64,000 nucleotides of DNA from Lactarius indigo (lineage: Eukaryota > Basidiomycota > Agaricomycetes > Russulales > Russulaceae), in NCBI GenBank assembly GCA_025766275.1, contig JAFKAC010000024.1, forward strand, positions 310,001 through 374,000, read 5' to 3'. Both the position numbers and the translations under genes were made by a program. The notes beneath the pieces were generated by a model. It saw only the letters and a program-made list of their open reading frames with translations, made no database searches and was not told where the DNA came from. This document shows, in pieces, positions 45,701-56,152 of the stretch; the stretch's first letter is position 1, and every line of letters begins with the position of its first letter.

Positions 45701-46684
45701 GAGGTCTATAGCGTGGTCCCATGGTTGGTGCTCAGGGAGTCTCTGGGATTCTTCCTCAGAGAAGACTTTTGCGAAGTCACGATAGTGTTCGGGGACCATC
45801 TCTTCGAAGGTTTTCTTTGGTTTGGCGGTTATCGCTTTCTCGGCAATCTGCTGAGAGTACGTGAAACTGGCCAAACAGAAAACTTCGTCAGAGACTGTGT
45901 CCAACACTTTCTCCGCAAGGAGACGGCGGCGTTCCATACGGTTTGCCATAATGCGCGTCACCTCTATCTCTATCTCCGATGCAGCTATTTCAGCGCTGGA
46001 GTTGAGACGCATTGTGCCTTCCTGCCAATTTATGTGTGGGTTCCGATGTCTAAGCCAAGGCAGTCCCAATATAACTCGTTCTGGGCCTAGTGAAGTGACC
46101 ATAAAGTCGAACTTTTCTGCACTAGGGCCAACTTTAAGGACGAGTGTTACTTTATGGGTAATACTGCCGGCTTCATTGAGCGTCCCATCTATATTGTATA
46201 GAGTAATGGGATGCTCTAGCGGAACTTGCAACATCTTGTGGCGGTCAGCGTACTTCTTGTCCAGGAACAACGAAGTTGCTCCGGAGTCTACCATGGCTGC
46301 TACTTTTACAGTACGATGACGTCCTTGTAATTCAACAGAAATATGAAAATGAGATCTGCTATCTTTTGTTTCGGGAATAATACATGAAGAAAGCGCTGCA
46401 TCAGAAGTCATCACTTGCGGCGCTGCTACAAATTGTGGAGCAATTGGAACACTAATACTATTGTTCATCTCCGAGGCAGATGTAGATGTAGAATCGGAAC
46501 AGGAAGCCGAGACATCACTACTATCAACATGACAGGCAGAAACAGAGTGGTACGTAGGAATTACAGATTGGTCCAAGTCCGAAACGAGGCGAGATCGTAG
46601 GCATATCTTACAACTACACGAGGCCGAGTCAACCGTATCTGTTTTACAGGGGGAGTCCGCAGCTATGACTACCCCTGGATCTAA
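42797..46684 (-). CDS. Pol polyprotein of element 1 (protease, RT, RNase H, integrase, chromodomain)
   Basis: The frame runs without a stop from the gag terminator region (46684) to 42797. Counting from 46576, the retropepsin motif VDSGATSLFLD is at about residues 96-106 with the flap VILGLPWL near 168-175. RT spans about 325-510 with FTKFDVRWGYHNIRI and catalytic YMDDILIYS at about 452. RNase H follows (EVDASGFATGGIL). Integrase has the HHCC zinc finger (HPGKNGTIELVSRYYWW; CDRCQ) and the D, D, E residues in GIDLIG, SDRGPQF and NGQVERKNQEV. A chromodomain (YEVDHIRDSKLFGRTLKYLV, then RWKGYGEGEDTWEP) ends the protein. Coding capacity appears intact, but the element lacks gag's 5' part because of the nested insertion. 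Confidence 0.9.
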   Translation of the reverse strand, partial: LDPGVVIAADSPCKTDTVDSASCSCKICLRSRLVSDLDQSVIPTYHSVSACHVDSSDVSASCSDSTSTSASEMNNSISVPIAPQFVAAPQVMTSDAALSSCIIPETKDSRSHFHISVELQGRHRTVKVAAMVDSGATSLFLDKKYADRHKMLQVPLEHPITLYNIDGTLNEAGSITHKVTLVLKVGPSAEKFDFMVTSLGPERVILGLPWLRHRNPHINWQEGTMRLNSSAEIAASEIEIEVTRIMANRMERRRLLAEKVLDTVSDEVFCLASFTYSQQIAEKAITAKPKKTFEEMVPEHYRDFAKVFSEEESQRLPEHQPWDHAIDLEPDAVKHWKVKTYPMSPSEQVELDKFLDEHIGKGYLVPSKSPMASPVFFIKKKDGKLRLVQDYRRLNKITIKNRYPLPLAADIINRLKGAQYFTKFDVRWGYHNIRIKEGDEWKGAIVTNRGLYEPKVMYFGMTNSPATFQALMNAVFADLIAQGEVAVYMDDILIYSNNLKHHRKIVREVLTRLEQYDLYLKPEKCDFEKQEMEYLGMIIRPGEVQMDPGKVSAVKEWPTPTTLKEVRAFIGFANFYRRFIKDFAAIARPLHDLTKKDTPWIWQSEQQKAFDLLKERFVQEPILKVYDPNLPTRVEVDASGFATGGILTQKYPDGLWHPIAYRSQSMSKEERNYEIYDREMLGLIRALEDWRHFLEGISFEVITDHKNMEWWATMKDLNRRQARWALFLSRFAFKITYKKGESMQADALSHFSRDQVRDSEDNRQVQVLKPEHFLAAAKAHFVPEIDSLGSRIKLASIREAEVIEGLKSISKTAPKALTDGVLMWEEEDGFIYHRGKLYVPNDRALRRDVVKSCHDSVTTGHPGKNGTIELVSRYYWWPRMSGFIASYVEGCDRCQRYRKDLHPKATIQPQEVPEGPWQIVGIDLIGPLPMSRGKDMILNVVDHYTKQIHLFPVTSQITADGVASIYFEQIFPLHGIPRKVISDRGPQFAARSMRALYKRLGIDAGLTTAYHPQANGQVERKNQEVEIYLRMFISKRQDDWADLLPTAEFVVNSRLNSATGHTPFELLYGFTPDFTIPAGRPTGIPLLDKRLQHLVSARKDAEAALRLSKRRMQTDVEQRTKPYSFNVGDKVWLQAKQIKIHQQSSKLGPKQLGPFEITKVISDVDYKLALPPALRIHDVFHVDRLSPYKGNEVNGLTPPPPDPVTVEGEEEYEVDHIRDSKLFGRTLKYLVRWKGYGEGEDTWEPAKNLTHAPDAVKEFHSSNPGAPRKIAALIYASLPWQAHHVDTLANADVDP

Positions 46685-46687
46685 AAA
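46681..46687 (-). promoter_or_regulatory. probable -1 frameshift site at gag stop, element 1
   Basis: On the minus strand gag ends GCT TTT TAG, a T5 run overlapping the stop. Slipping back one base re-pairs TTT with TTT and continues as TTA GAT CCA into pol with no stop in between. Inference from frame arrangement; the same arrangement occurs in element 3. Confidence 0.55.
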
Positions 46688-47524
46688 GCCGCCTTAAGAG
46701 CGTTGATTTGCTCTTGTTGGGCCGTGAGCGCCGCCAATAACTTTGCCACGTCTGCCTGGGACGTATTGGCTTTGGGCGGTGCGGAGGTACTTGATTGGGC
46801 GGTGGAAGCCGCCGACTGACTGGAAGAAGGTTGGGAGGGGGTCTCCTCACTACTGGCCGCGGCTTTCGCTTTGGCGGGTTTCCCCATGAATTTGAGCATG
46901 CAGACGGGTGCCCTATGTCCGACTTTTTGACAATGGTGGCACACGTCGCGTTCGTGGTTTCCATCCTTCTTTGAGTGGTCCTTAGAACCACACCCGTAAC
47001 ACTTGCCTTGCATGTGTTTCTGATAGTCTTGCCGAGTCTTTCCGCCGGATGCGGGCTTGCTTGTGCCGGATCCCTGCTGACGTGATGCGTCAACTTGCAT
47101 CGCGTCTGGATCGGACGGCTTGCCTGCAGGCAAGATTGACTGGCTGGACGAACCGCCCTTCTTCTCCGAGTCCCTCTGTCTCAGTCGCTGATCCAGCGAT
47201 TGTGAGACCTGCTTGAGGTCGTCGAAGTCGACGTGGGCCTTGTCCGTCAAGGCTAAGGCGTCTTTTACGCGGTCTGAGAGACCGTCGTAGAAGCGGGTGC
47301 GGAGGTCTGCTTTTGACCATCCAGTCTGTCCAGAGTACTGTTCGAACACGGATCGGTACTCTGCAACCGATCCGCGGCCCTGTTTTGTCTTCTTCAGCTG
47401 CTCCCTCGCTGTCTCTGTCGTGTCGAGGGGCGAGAACCGCCGATTAAACTCTTTGACGAATTCGTCCCAAGAGCTACCGAACGGAATGTTGTTTTGCTGA
47501 AGTTGTTCGAGATAGGGGAGAGCC
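46681..47524 (-). pseudogene. Gag of element 1, N-terminal part removed by element 2
   Basis: From 47524 the gag frame reads ALPYLEQLQQNNIPF, WDEFVKEFNRRFSPLD and the retrotransposon-gag pattern YRSVFEQYSGQTGWS. A zinc knuckle CYGCGSKDHSKKDGNHERD then CHHCQKVGHRAPVC follows near residues 230-265. The stop is TAG at 46681. The apparent upstream coding sequence to 47682 is translated from the LTR of element 2 and is not gag. The end overlaps a T5 run used for the pol frame. Confidence 0.82.
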
Positions 47525-48065
47525 TGTAACGTCGTCACGACGTTAGCTCGACTTGAGCTCGTGTAAAGGCGATAACAACTTAGCGAATGTTCGCTCTGAC
47601 TTGAAGACACGAAGGTCCAAGATGCTTTGAAGACACGGAGGTCCAAGACGTATGCGCGGGTGAATGCTCGGAGGCACACCAAAGGCTATAACCTTGACGA
47701 AGTCGAAAGTGTTCAGACGAGGAAATGAGGCAAGAGAGAAGTGACGATTCAAGAAGACCAAGATAGCGTTTCTTGGTCTTCACAAGACAAGTTAAATACA
47801 ATACGAGCGGGCTTAGAAGCGCCGCTATGAGTCACAGTAAGTAAGCGTCCAACGTATCGCAGAAACAACGCGAACCCTAATACGACTAGTACCGGTACTA
47901 GTGGCGTCGGTCATCAGTCAGCTATCGTACCCTATCGCCTATCGCATCGCCGTATCACCGCAAGTAAGTCCGCAACTAATCTACCTTACCGCCGTAGTTG
48001 CAACCGGTACAGTAAGGGTCCTCAGAAGTTATCGTACCATAATACGGAAAGTCCGAAACGTGACA
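47525..48065 (-). repeat. 3' LTR of element 2 (541 bp)
   Basis: Ends TGT..ACA. The inner edge is next to the polypurine tract, the outer edge is where gag homology of element 1 stops. Termini resemble those of the element 1 LTR (TGTCACG), but the bodies are unrelated by eye. Confidence 0.75.
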
Positions 48066-48094
48066 TCACCCCCTTTTCAGCGTGAGACCCCGAC

Positions 48095-51000
48095 TCACCG
48101 AAAGTCCCTTGCCGGCCAGTCGCGTTGCTCGTCAGCAATGCGCTCGAGGGCCGTGGCGCGCTCCAGGCGATAGATGGCGTCGCGGCGGTCATCCTGCGCA
48201 CATTCGATCATGGCGCGGAGTTGGGCCACCCGGGCGCGGAGTCGGTCTAGCTCGTAGCTAGCCGCGCGGAAGCGCGTGACTTCAGCCGTGAGCGACTCGT
48301 TGTTGATTCGATTGAGGGCCCGGTCGGTGACGCGGTCCGCCTCAAAGACGACCAGGTCCTCGTGGGGGTACGTGGGGCGGAGAGCGGCCGATACGTGCGG
48401 CTCTGCGTAGAAGGGCTTACCATAAACGTGCGGTGACCCTGGTATAACTCCTAGTATGAGGGGGTCGGCCCCTCCGATGATTTGGACGTGAGATGCGTCC
48501 CGCTCTACTCCGTCGGGCCCGGTGATGGGGTATCGAATGTGATGGGGTCGTCGGTTCGCCCGGAACCCTTCAGGCGCAATGACATGCGCGGGGTCGTCGG
48601 TGGGGGCGAACGGACGATGATCGGCGGCGCCGGGCACACGCACACGTCCTCGATACATGGGGGACCCGTCGGTGTAGACGAGCCAGGGCGTGATGAGGGG
48701 ATTAGTAGGGTCGCCTTTCGTTCGAAGGAAGGCGTGGCGTGCCGGGTAGTAATCGTTGTCGTCATGGCCAGCCTCAGCAGCCTCCATCGCTGCCGCCGCT
48801 CGCGCATCTCCCTCAGTCGGGCCGCGGCTGAGTCCAGCTGCTCCTTCTGCCACTCCGCTGCTACCCTCTTCCACCCCTCCAGCTCGTACTCCATCAGCGC
48901 TTGAACGCTGGTCGTTGCTCGGGAAAACTCCGCGAACGCCGATGAGGTCGTCGCTTGGGGGGATAGCGGCGATCGGCTCGCGCTGTCCATGCTCGTCTCG
49001 AAAGACGTGGACGACCTCTCCGTCGGGAGCGGTGGTTGGATCGGGGAATCGGCTGATGACGTGGGCCCATTCTTGAGCGGTGATGGGTCCCTCCGTTGGC
49101 CTAAGAGGCGTCCATGGGGTGATTTGAGGGTTGGGTACCTCGGTGTCGTCGTCGTCAGCCAAGAGGGCGTGGGCGTCTTGTGCGAGGGAGTCGAGGAGTG
49201 CCGCTTGGGTGACATGTCGCAAGGGGGAGGTAGGCATATGAGAGATGGTAGATCGGAGGAAAGAGGGATGACTTCCTTCGATTCTGATGCCATTCGTTTT
49301 AACTTGTTGCCTACGCGCTTGTGTTTCCTGGTATAGACGGAGCGCTTCTGGTGCAAAGATGTCATCCTTGTTGACCCACTGATTCTCCGAGTCTGGGTAC
49401 CCCTTCCACTTGATGAGGTATTGCAAGCGTCTGCCTCTGCCGAAATGCCGGGAGTCCAGAATGGCCTCGACCTCGTACTCCTCTTCGCCATCAATCAACT
49501 CCGGTGGTGGGCGCGTGAAATTTTCCCCGTGTAAGGGAGTTTGTTTGTAGGGCGTGAGAAGATCGATGTGGAACACTGGATGTATGCTCCATTGTGTGGG
49601 AAGTTCCAGTCGATAATTATAGGGCGACATCACCTGGATCACCCTAAAAGGCCCGTGGCGTCGCGCCGCTAATTTCGCCGTAGGTTGATTGGTTCGGAGG
49701 TGTTTCCCTTCCAGCCACACGAGGTCGTTGACGCGGAACTTGGGCGTATCTTTGTTGCGCACCCATGCTTCTTGTGCCTTTTTCATGAGGCGTTGGGCGT
49801 CCTTTCTTGCTTCTTTAAGCTGTGTCAGTCGCGCGGTTACTTGTGGAATAGGGGATGGCTTATCAGTCCAATCAGCTTGTGGGTCGTATCCCATTAGAAG
49901 CTGAAATGGTGATTGCTTCGTGTGTTCATGGGGCCAGTTGTTGTGTGCGAACTCGGCTATTGGCAGATACGCAGTCCAGTTGTCTTGGCGTTCGTTCACC
50001 CAGAAGCGCAAGTATTGCTCCAACCATTGATTGGTCCTTTCTGACTGTCCGTCAGTGCGCGGGTGATACGCCGTGGATATATTCTGCTGAACCCCCAGAA
50101 TTCGACACGCTTCTCTTGTGAATTTGGATGTGAAGCGGGGGTCTCGGTCGCTGATGATTTTGCGCGGTAGTCCGAACCGTTTAAAGACATGACTAACGTA
50201 CAACGCGGCGGTTTCTTCTGCGGTTATCTCTTCTCGGCACGGTATGAACACCGAGGCCTTACTGCAGTCGTGGTCGGTGACAGTAAGGATGCTGTCGTGC
50301 CCTTCAGACGTCGGTAGTTTGGTGATGAAGTCGACCGCCACCGTTTGAAAGGGGGACGCGTCAAGCATCGGTGTAATGGGGTGTAGTGCTGCTCGTATGG
50401 GGCGTGTGTTTACCTTGTTTCGTTGACACTCCGCGCACCCTTGGACGTATTCGTACACATCCTTCCGCAGTCGTGGCCACCAATAGTGCCTCTCCAGGAT
50501 TCGTTGTGTTTTTGCGATCCCAGGGTGGCCATGTATCGGCAAGTCGTGGTGGTCGTGAATTAGCACGCGGTGCGTCGATGTGGGTCCAGTTATCACGAAC
50601 CTGCCATCCTTGTACCATTCTCCCTGTATCTTCTTCAATTGGTGGGAGTCCGCCCATACTTCGATCACCTGTTCGTCTTGTTGGTGTCGCGGTTGCAGTA
50701 AATTTGGGTTGAGGGTTAACGTTCTCGCTGCGTTGAGAGTTCGGACAAACACCTCTGGGGGCAACACTACTACTTCACTGTTGTCCCCTACTCCTTGATC
50801 GTAGTCTGGTCTTCGCGACAGCGCATCGGCCCTTCCGTTGTTCTTTCCCTTGATATGATGGATTTCAAAATCGTACTCGGAGAGTTCGAGTACCTCCCTT
50901 GCGACGCGCCTGCTGATTTTCTGCGGCGACTTCCAGTATTGTAGGTTCAGGTGGTCGGAATAAATTTTGATTTTGTGTGGTGCTCCGGCTAGCAATGGCC

Positions 51001-52536
51001 TCCAGTTTCTCAGGGCCTTGACGATTGCGAGTAGTTCCAGGTCATAAATGTCGTAATTTCGCTCTGCTTCGGAGAGCGTTGCGGAGTAATAACCTATGGG
51101 GTGTCGCTTTCCGTCAGATTTCTTTTGCAGTAATACGGCTCCCACCGCGTAGCCCGAGGCGTCAACTTCCAGTTCGAATGGATCTTGGAGGATGGGGTGC
51201 GCCAGTACTGGTTCTTCGGTTACAAGACGTTTTAGGGTGTTGAAGGCCTTGTCTTCCTCTTCGGTCCACCTCCATTCTTCGTCTTTTCGTGTTAGTTTGG
51301 TGAGTGGCTTGGCGTGGTTTGCGAAACCGCGAATGAAAAGTCGGTAAAAGTTGCAAAAGCTGAGAAAAGATCGAACGTCTTTGACTTTTGTCGGTGTTGG
51401 CCAGTCTTTGATGCCTTGAACTTTTACGGGGTCCATGCGAGTTACCCCCTTTTCAAGGATTACCCCCAGGTAATCCATTCGCGGTTTGTGGAAGAGACAC
51501 TTTTCGAGCTTGAAGTAGAGATCGTGTTCCTCGGCGACACGCAGAACGTCGCGAACTGCGGAAATGTGGGCAGCTAGGTCATGGTCGAAGTGAGTGGCGA
51601 TGCCTATGTCATCCATGTAAACACGTATCGTAGTGCCAAGCCGCTCGTGTTTGGCTATCGTGTCACGGTAGATGTGGTTCATCATAGCCTGAAAGGTCGC
51701 CGGGGAGTTGGTGAGGCCGAAGAACATCACCGTTGGTTCAAAAAGGCCGAATTTTGTTTTGAACGCTGCTTTTTCCTGGTCGCCGTCGCGGATACGTATG
51801 TTGTTGTACCCCCAGCGAATATCGAGCTTCGTGTATATATGGGCGTTGCTAAGGTCGAGGATGAGATCTTGTATTAGCGGTAACGGGTATTGATTTCGAA
51901 TAGTGTGAGAGTTGATAACCCGGTAGTCCTGTACTGGGCGTAGTTTTCCGTCCTTCTTTTTAATGAAAAAGAATGAGGACGCGTACGGGGATATGGAAGG
52001 GCGCAAGTAGCCCTGTTTAAGCTTTTCTTCTAGGAAGTCTTTAAGTTCGCCTTCTTCCTTTTGCGTCATGGGATATATCTTGCAGTCTATAGCAGCCGGT
52101 GCTGACGGTTTGAAGTCAATTGCATGATCCCACGGCCTTGCCGGGGGGAAACGATGCGAGGCCTGCTCGTTAAAGAGTTTACTAAACTCGGCGTATACCG
52201 CGGGTAGTTCAGCTGCTGTTTGCTGTTGCTTTGCCGATATGGCCAGTTCCGTCGAGGTCGTGGTTCGGGCGAAGGTTTCTTCGTGTAACTCCTGCACAAT
52301 GGCGTCTTTTTCAGCGGTGATTAGGGCACGAACGGTGAACGTCGTGAGTAAGTCCTCCGTAGTGGCTAGCACTACGGGTTGTACATCCGGGTGTGTGGTT
52401 GCGGTGGCCCAGCTAATAGTGGGTTCGAAGGCGCTAAGCCATGGGTATCCGAGCACCATGTTTTCGCTTCCGAGGTCGGTGACTAGGAAGGTCATCCTTT
52501 TTATCTGTCCTCGTGTTTTCACTTCTAGGTTAACGT
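48095..52536 (-). CDS. Pol polyprotein of element 2, interrupted at protease, with long C-terminal extension
   Basis: The frame is open from the element 3 junction (52536) to 48095, over 1475 codons. It begins in the middle of the retropepsin (INVNLEVKTRGQIKR, flap VLGYPWLSAFEP); the catalytic DSG part is missing. RT has YTKLDIRWGYNNIRI and YMDDIGIAT. RNase H has EVDASGYAVGAVL. Integrase has HGHPGIAKTQRILERHYWW, CAECQ, AVDFITKLP, SDRDPRF and DGQSERTNQW. The chromodomain is YEVEAILDSRHFGRGRRLQ, then YLIKWKGYPDSENQW. About 420 further residues follow it: an acidic/Ala-rich part, a Pro/His-rich block (RVRVPGAADHRPFAPTDD) and a C-terminal coiled coil (YELDRLRARVAQLRAMI). That extension is unusual next to element 1, which ends soon after its chromodomain. 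Confidence 0.88.
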
Positions 52537-53388
52537 TGATACCCTAAACCGTCGCTAAACGCAAGAACGACCGGTAAGGGAGTGATATTGGGTTCGAGAA
52601 GTCAGGGAATATAGGACCGATAATCCGGCCGATGGCGACTTTAACCGAAGGTGCACCGACGTGGGACCGAACGAGCCGAAGCCGACCGAGGCGAGAGCGA
52701 TGTAGTCTTAACGCGACGCGGGGCTGCGAATAGCCGAGGTATAGCCGAATACGCACACACGGGTGCTTCGCAAAATCAAAATAGAATAGAGGTCGTAGAT
52801 AATCGAATAGTAGGATATGAGCGTATGAATAGAATGAAGTCGCTATGGGCTCCCCGAAGGTTGCTGTTCTTGTACCTGTGGTATAGAGCTATTTATGTGC
52901 TGCCGCTCGCCGACCGAATCCGCACCTCGCCGCTTTTCCCTTGCTGAACGTCCATCTTACTCTCCTGCCTTAAACCCACGCCGGTCTGATCCGCTCTTCT
53001 CTGGGGTGTCGCCTTACCAACCCTAGGTGCAGCTTTGCCTATTCGCGCCATGGCCGCGCCTGTGATTCTGCTCGGCCGCTCCGGTATGTCGCTATTCGCC
53101 ATGTCGGCCCTGATCGGTTTCTGGGGCTTTCACATGTTCCGCGCTAATATAGGCACCGTCCCGTACCCCGCGCTGGGGCCGCACCCGTGATTGCAGCAGT
53201 AGGCTACCGTTCGCATATGCGGCTAGAATATTCGGGCGTCTCGGCCCATCACCATGGGCCGCTCTTCCTGCCGCCGAGAGTGACCGATCGCAGTACTCTA
53301 GACGGGCCGGTTGGGCCGGTCTGCCGCATATTGTCGTATTAGCTTAGATCTGCGAAAATTAACGCTTAGCGGCGCGCCGGGTGTATCA
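52537..53388 (-). repeat. 3' LTR of element 3 (852 bp)
   Basis: Starts TGATAC on the left and ends GTATCA on the right, a perfect 6-base terminal inverted repeat. Directly inside is TTTCCCCTCTT (53389-53399), the polypurine tract AAGAGGGGAAA on the element's strand. The first 232 bases match 63769-64000 except for three C/T differences. Confidence 0.88.
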
Positions 53389-53569
53389 TTTCCCCTCTTG
53401 GCTGAGCTTCTGACTGTCCTCAGTCAGTCGGCGCAATAGCATCGCGTGGTAGAAGTCGTCGGGCGGTGCCGGTAGCGTGAGAACGGTCCGCGAGTCCGCC
53501 ATACGTTGTCGCCGATATTGTTATCGTCGTCCTTTTGCCGTTTTTCTTCCTTGAGTCGATTCTTCTAAC

Positions 53570-55086
53570 ATGTCGCAAAAATCCCGTGTGTTTTCGTTCG
53601 CTAAGTTGTCGCTCTTGCGTCTTCGCCCCGAGTTTGAGAGGACCGATCTGGATGCCACGTCGGCCGATGAGCTCGCGCAGACCTTTTCGTCGGCTCTGGT
53701 GAGTACTTGTCAGCTTCGATCTGTGCTGATCGTGGTTGATCGGGTTGACAGGAACTTGTCGTTTCGTCGGCGATCGAGGCCGGCATAGATGTTGGCGTCG
53801 ATCAGGAGGTGGACGCTCTTGTTGGCGCTGCACGCAGCTGCCTGCTTCCGTTCGCTTCGGCGGCTTGGCTTGAACATTCGCCTCGTCTTGTCGCTGGGAG
53901 CGAGGAGCGGCTGGGCTCCTTGTTGGCGCCGTCGGTTCCGCCTGGGTCGGCCGATATACCCGGTGACTATGCGCGGCTCGCCGAGTACCGCCGACAGGTG
54001 GAGGCTGGTACGTTGTCTCGCGCCGAGTTCGAGGCCCACCGTGCGGCCATTCTCGCGGCCGACACCAGGCCCGACATGCCGCCGTCGCTGCCGGTTCCAT
54101 CGCCGCTCTTGTGGTCGTCCGCGCGCCCACTCGGCCCTTCACCCGTCGGCGGTTCTCCCGCCTTCGGCTTATCAGAACTCTTTTCGCAGAGTTCCATCCA
54201 ATCCCCCGCTCTTCGCGCGGCTGGGGCGGCGCCTTCCCCGTCTGGTGCCGCCGCCGCGCTTTCTGAGGAGCCCGCGGTCGCTTCCGGGTCGGGGACCGGT
54301 CGCGGCGTTAAGCGCGGTCGTATGCCCGAGCTGATGGATGTCACGTTGATCGCTGGGTGGCGGCGGGTGCGTCTCGGTTGGCTTCTCTTGAGTGTTGGCT
54401 AACCTGTCTTCTAGTGCGTGACTTGCATCAAGAGCAAGGTGAAATGCGCGCCCGTTGTCGGTAGTTCGCCGCCGTATCCGTGCTGGCGGTGCGTTCACGG
54501 GGATCGCGCGTGTGTTCGGGCGCCGCTTCTGCGCCGTCGCCGCCGTCGGGCAGGCGCCGCCGTGCCTCCCCGTGTTCCCTCTCCCGGTGTCGCTTCGCCC
54601 GGTGTCGCTTCGCCCGGTGTTGCTTTGCCCGGTGTTGCTCCGCCCGGTCCCGCGCCGTCTGGCAGTGCTCGCGCCGGCTCGTTCTCTGGCAACGCTCGCG
54701 CCGGCGCCTTTTTCGGTCCCCCAGAGGACTGTTCGGGCGTCGAGCTCGCCGCGACGATCGTGTTTTATCGTGCTGAGCTTGCTCGCGCGATGGCTTCTCG
54801 TACGTTGATCGACGAGAACATCATTTTCCTTCGCTTCCAGTTGGCCAGCTATCTTGGTATGATGGTTGAGCCCGGCACTTCTCTCGGGCAGCCGCCGCCG
54901 AAGCGGCCGCGAACGCGCGCTTCGTCGAAGGGTAAGGAGCGAGCGATCGACATTGACGCGCTCTCGGGTGATGATGCCGAAGCGGCTGACGAGGATGAAA
55001 TTGAGGACGGGACCGAATACGAGTATGAGGAGGAAGATGCCGAAATGGACTGGGCGGGCATTTCCGGGGATCTCGGCGCCGAGTAA
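53570..55086 (+). CDS. accessory protein 1 of element 3, Zn2Cys6-like (471 aa, three exons)
   Basis: Exons 53570-53698, 53752-54366 and 54415-55086 give 471 aa, oriented against gag-pol. The N-terminal third contains a segment YARLAEYRRQVEAGTLSRAE that resembles a motif in accessory proteins 2 and 3. GWRR is then joined by splicing to CVTCIKSKVKC and CWRCVHGDRAC. The six cysteines (about 249, 252, 259, 271, 274, 281) have spacing C-X2-C-X6-C-X11-C-X2-C-X6-C with basic residues before the third. This fits the fungal Zn(II)2Cys6 DNA-binding cluster. After it come five SPGVA-like pentapeptides (about 54575-54645), a helical segment (IVFYRAELARAMASRTLIDE), a basic KRPRTRASSKGKER stretch (possible nuclear signal) and a very acidic tail. 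A nuclear, nucleic-acid-binding role is plausible but inferred. Confidence 0.7.
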
Positions 55087-55325
55087 GCCGCGGTCGCCCG
55101 ATGTACCTTTGTAGAACATTTGTAAATAGACTTTCCGTGTTGCCCTGTGCCTGGGAATGTATCCATCTTGCCACGTTTCGTTGAAATGAGTTAGCGCCGA
55201 TTGCCTTGCGCTTTTTCTTGCGCTTTCCCCCCCTGAAAAAATTAATTTGGCTGTCCTCAGCCGCCGCGTCGGGCCGGCATCTCGGCGCCGGCAATACTTT
55301 TGTTGCGCTTGCGGTGTGAGTAGGG

Positions 55326-55986
55326 ATGGAACGTTTTCTCCCTTTGCGCTCGATGCCCGCTCCTTCGAATAACTCTAGCCTGGTGGACTCGAGCGATGGC
55401 GAAAACCGTCGCGCGTATGTGCGTGCAATTGCGCAGCTGGCCGTGCTTTCCGAGCGGTGGTTCGGTCTTCAGCGCCGCCCCGCAGATGTTGCCGACTTCC
55501 TTCGAGATTTCTATCGCGCTTGGGTACGATGCTTCTTTTCGCTTGTCTTCGCTAGACGCCTAACTTCTCCAGGAATATGCCGAGCGCATGGCCGCCCGTG
55601 CTGGTGTTCATAGCCTCGCCGAGTCCGCTCGGGAGCTTCGGACCATCATCGAGGAAGCTGCCGCGCCGCATGCCGAGCTGGAATGGCTTCTATTATTCCC
55701 TGGCGTTTTCGAGGAGCACCAGCCGCGGCTCATTCGGTATGCCGTCGTATTCAGCCGTGCTCAGTCCACCGTTATTGCGAACGTTATCCATGGACCGGGG
55801 GTATCTGCGCTTCGGGACCCGTACGTCTTAGCCGTTGCCGAGTTTCGGGACCTTCTCGCTGCGGGCGTTATCAGTTTCGACGAGTATCAGTGGCAGGAGG
55901 AGCGGCTCGGTCGGGCTAGTTTACTGGCCGAGACCGCGCGGCGAAGCTCTTCGGCGACCGAGGGGGTATCGCATGATGCGGAATAG
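55326..55986 (+). CDS. accessory protein 2 of element 3 (203 aa, two exons)
   Basis: Exons 55326-55523 and 55573-55986, with a 49 bp intron directly after a Trp codon (LRDFYRAW, then EYAERMAARAG). The 203 aa protein is largely helical. It contains ELEWLLLFPGVFEEHQPRLI, VFSRAQSTVIANVIHGPGVS and FRDLLAAGVISFDEYQWQ. Accessory protein 3 has the intron at the same place and the same order of blocks, so the two are paralogues. The last block also recurs in accessory protein 1. No known domain recognised. Confidence 0.68.
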
Positions 55987-56152
55987 CGTTCCTTGTACTT
56001 GCCCGGCCTTTGTAATTGGCGTACTACAACCTGTTATTAAATGGTGTCGCTTGTGTCGATCTTCGTCCATTGACATGTGAAAAGAGTCTGTAGCGGGTTG
56101 TCTCGCATTAAAGCGGCTTGTTCGCTGTGAGCCGGTCCCAACGTTCCCTGCC

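Larger units (their letters stand above)
42011..47524 (-). mobile_element. Ty3/gypsy chromodomain element 1, 5' part missing from window
   Basis: Minus-oriented element with its 3' LTR at 42011-42784, then pol and the 3' part of gag. Gag is cut at 47524 by the LTR of element 2. The order gag-protease-RT-RNase H-integrase-chromodomain identifies the chromovirus branch of Ty3/gypsy. The purine-rich tract before the LTR (AAGGAGGGGGGTGA read on the minus strand, 42785-42798) is the expected polypurine tract. The 5' LTR should lie beyond the window. Confidence 0.88.
47525..52536 (-). mobile_element. Ty3/gypsy chromodomain element 2, 5' part outside window
   Basis: Minus-oriented, inserted into gag of element 1. 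Visible are its 3' LTR (47525-48065), a polypurine tract (AAAAGGGGGTGA on the minus strand) and pol up to the protease, where element 3 begins at 52537. The protease N-terminus, gag and the 5' LTR should lie right of the window's end. Confidence 0.87.

Noticed and set aside
47525..47682. Apparent N-terminus of element 1 Gag (MVCLRAFTRAYVL)
   Set aside because: These codons lie inside the LTR of element 2 (TGT..ACA border at 47525). They are not homologous to gag and arise by read-through across the insertion junction.
48482..48904. Plus-strand frame opposite the element 2 pol extension
   Set aside because: High-GC antisense frame with no recognisable features. It overlaps coding sequence that is clearly continuous with the chromodomain on the other strand.
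54172..55119. Long minus-strand frame of 315 codons opposite accessory gene 1
   Set aside because: It is a GC-rich shadow. The plus strand shows introns, a cysteine cluster and paralogues, while the minus frame is Arg/Thr/Gly low complexity.
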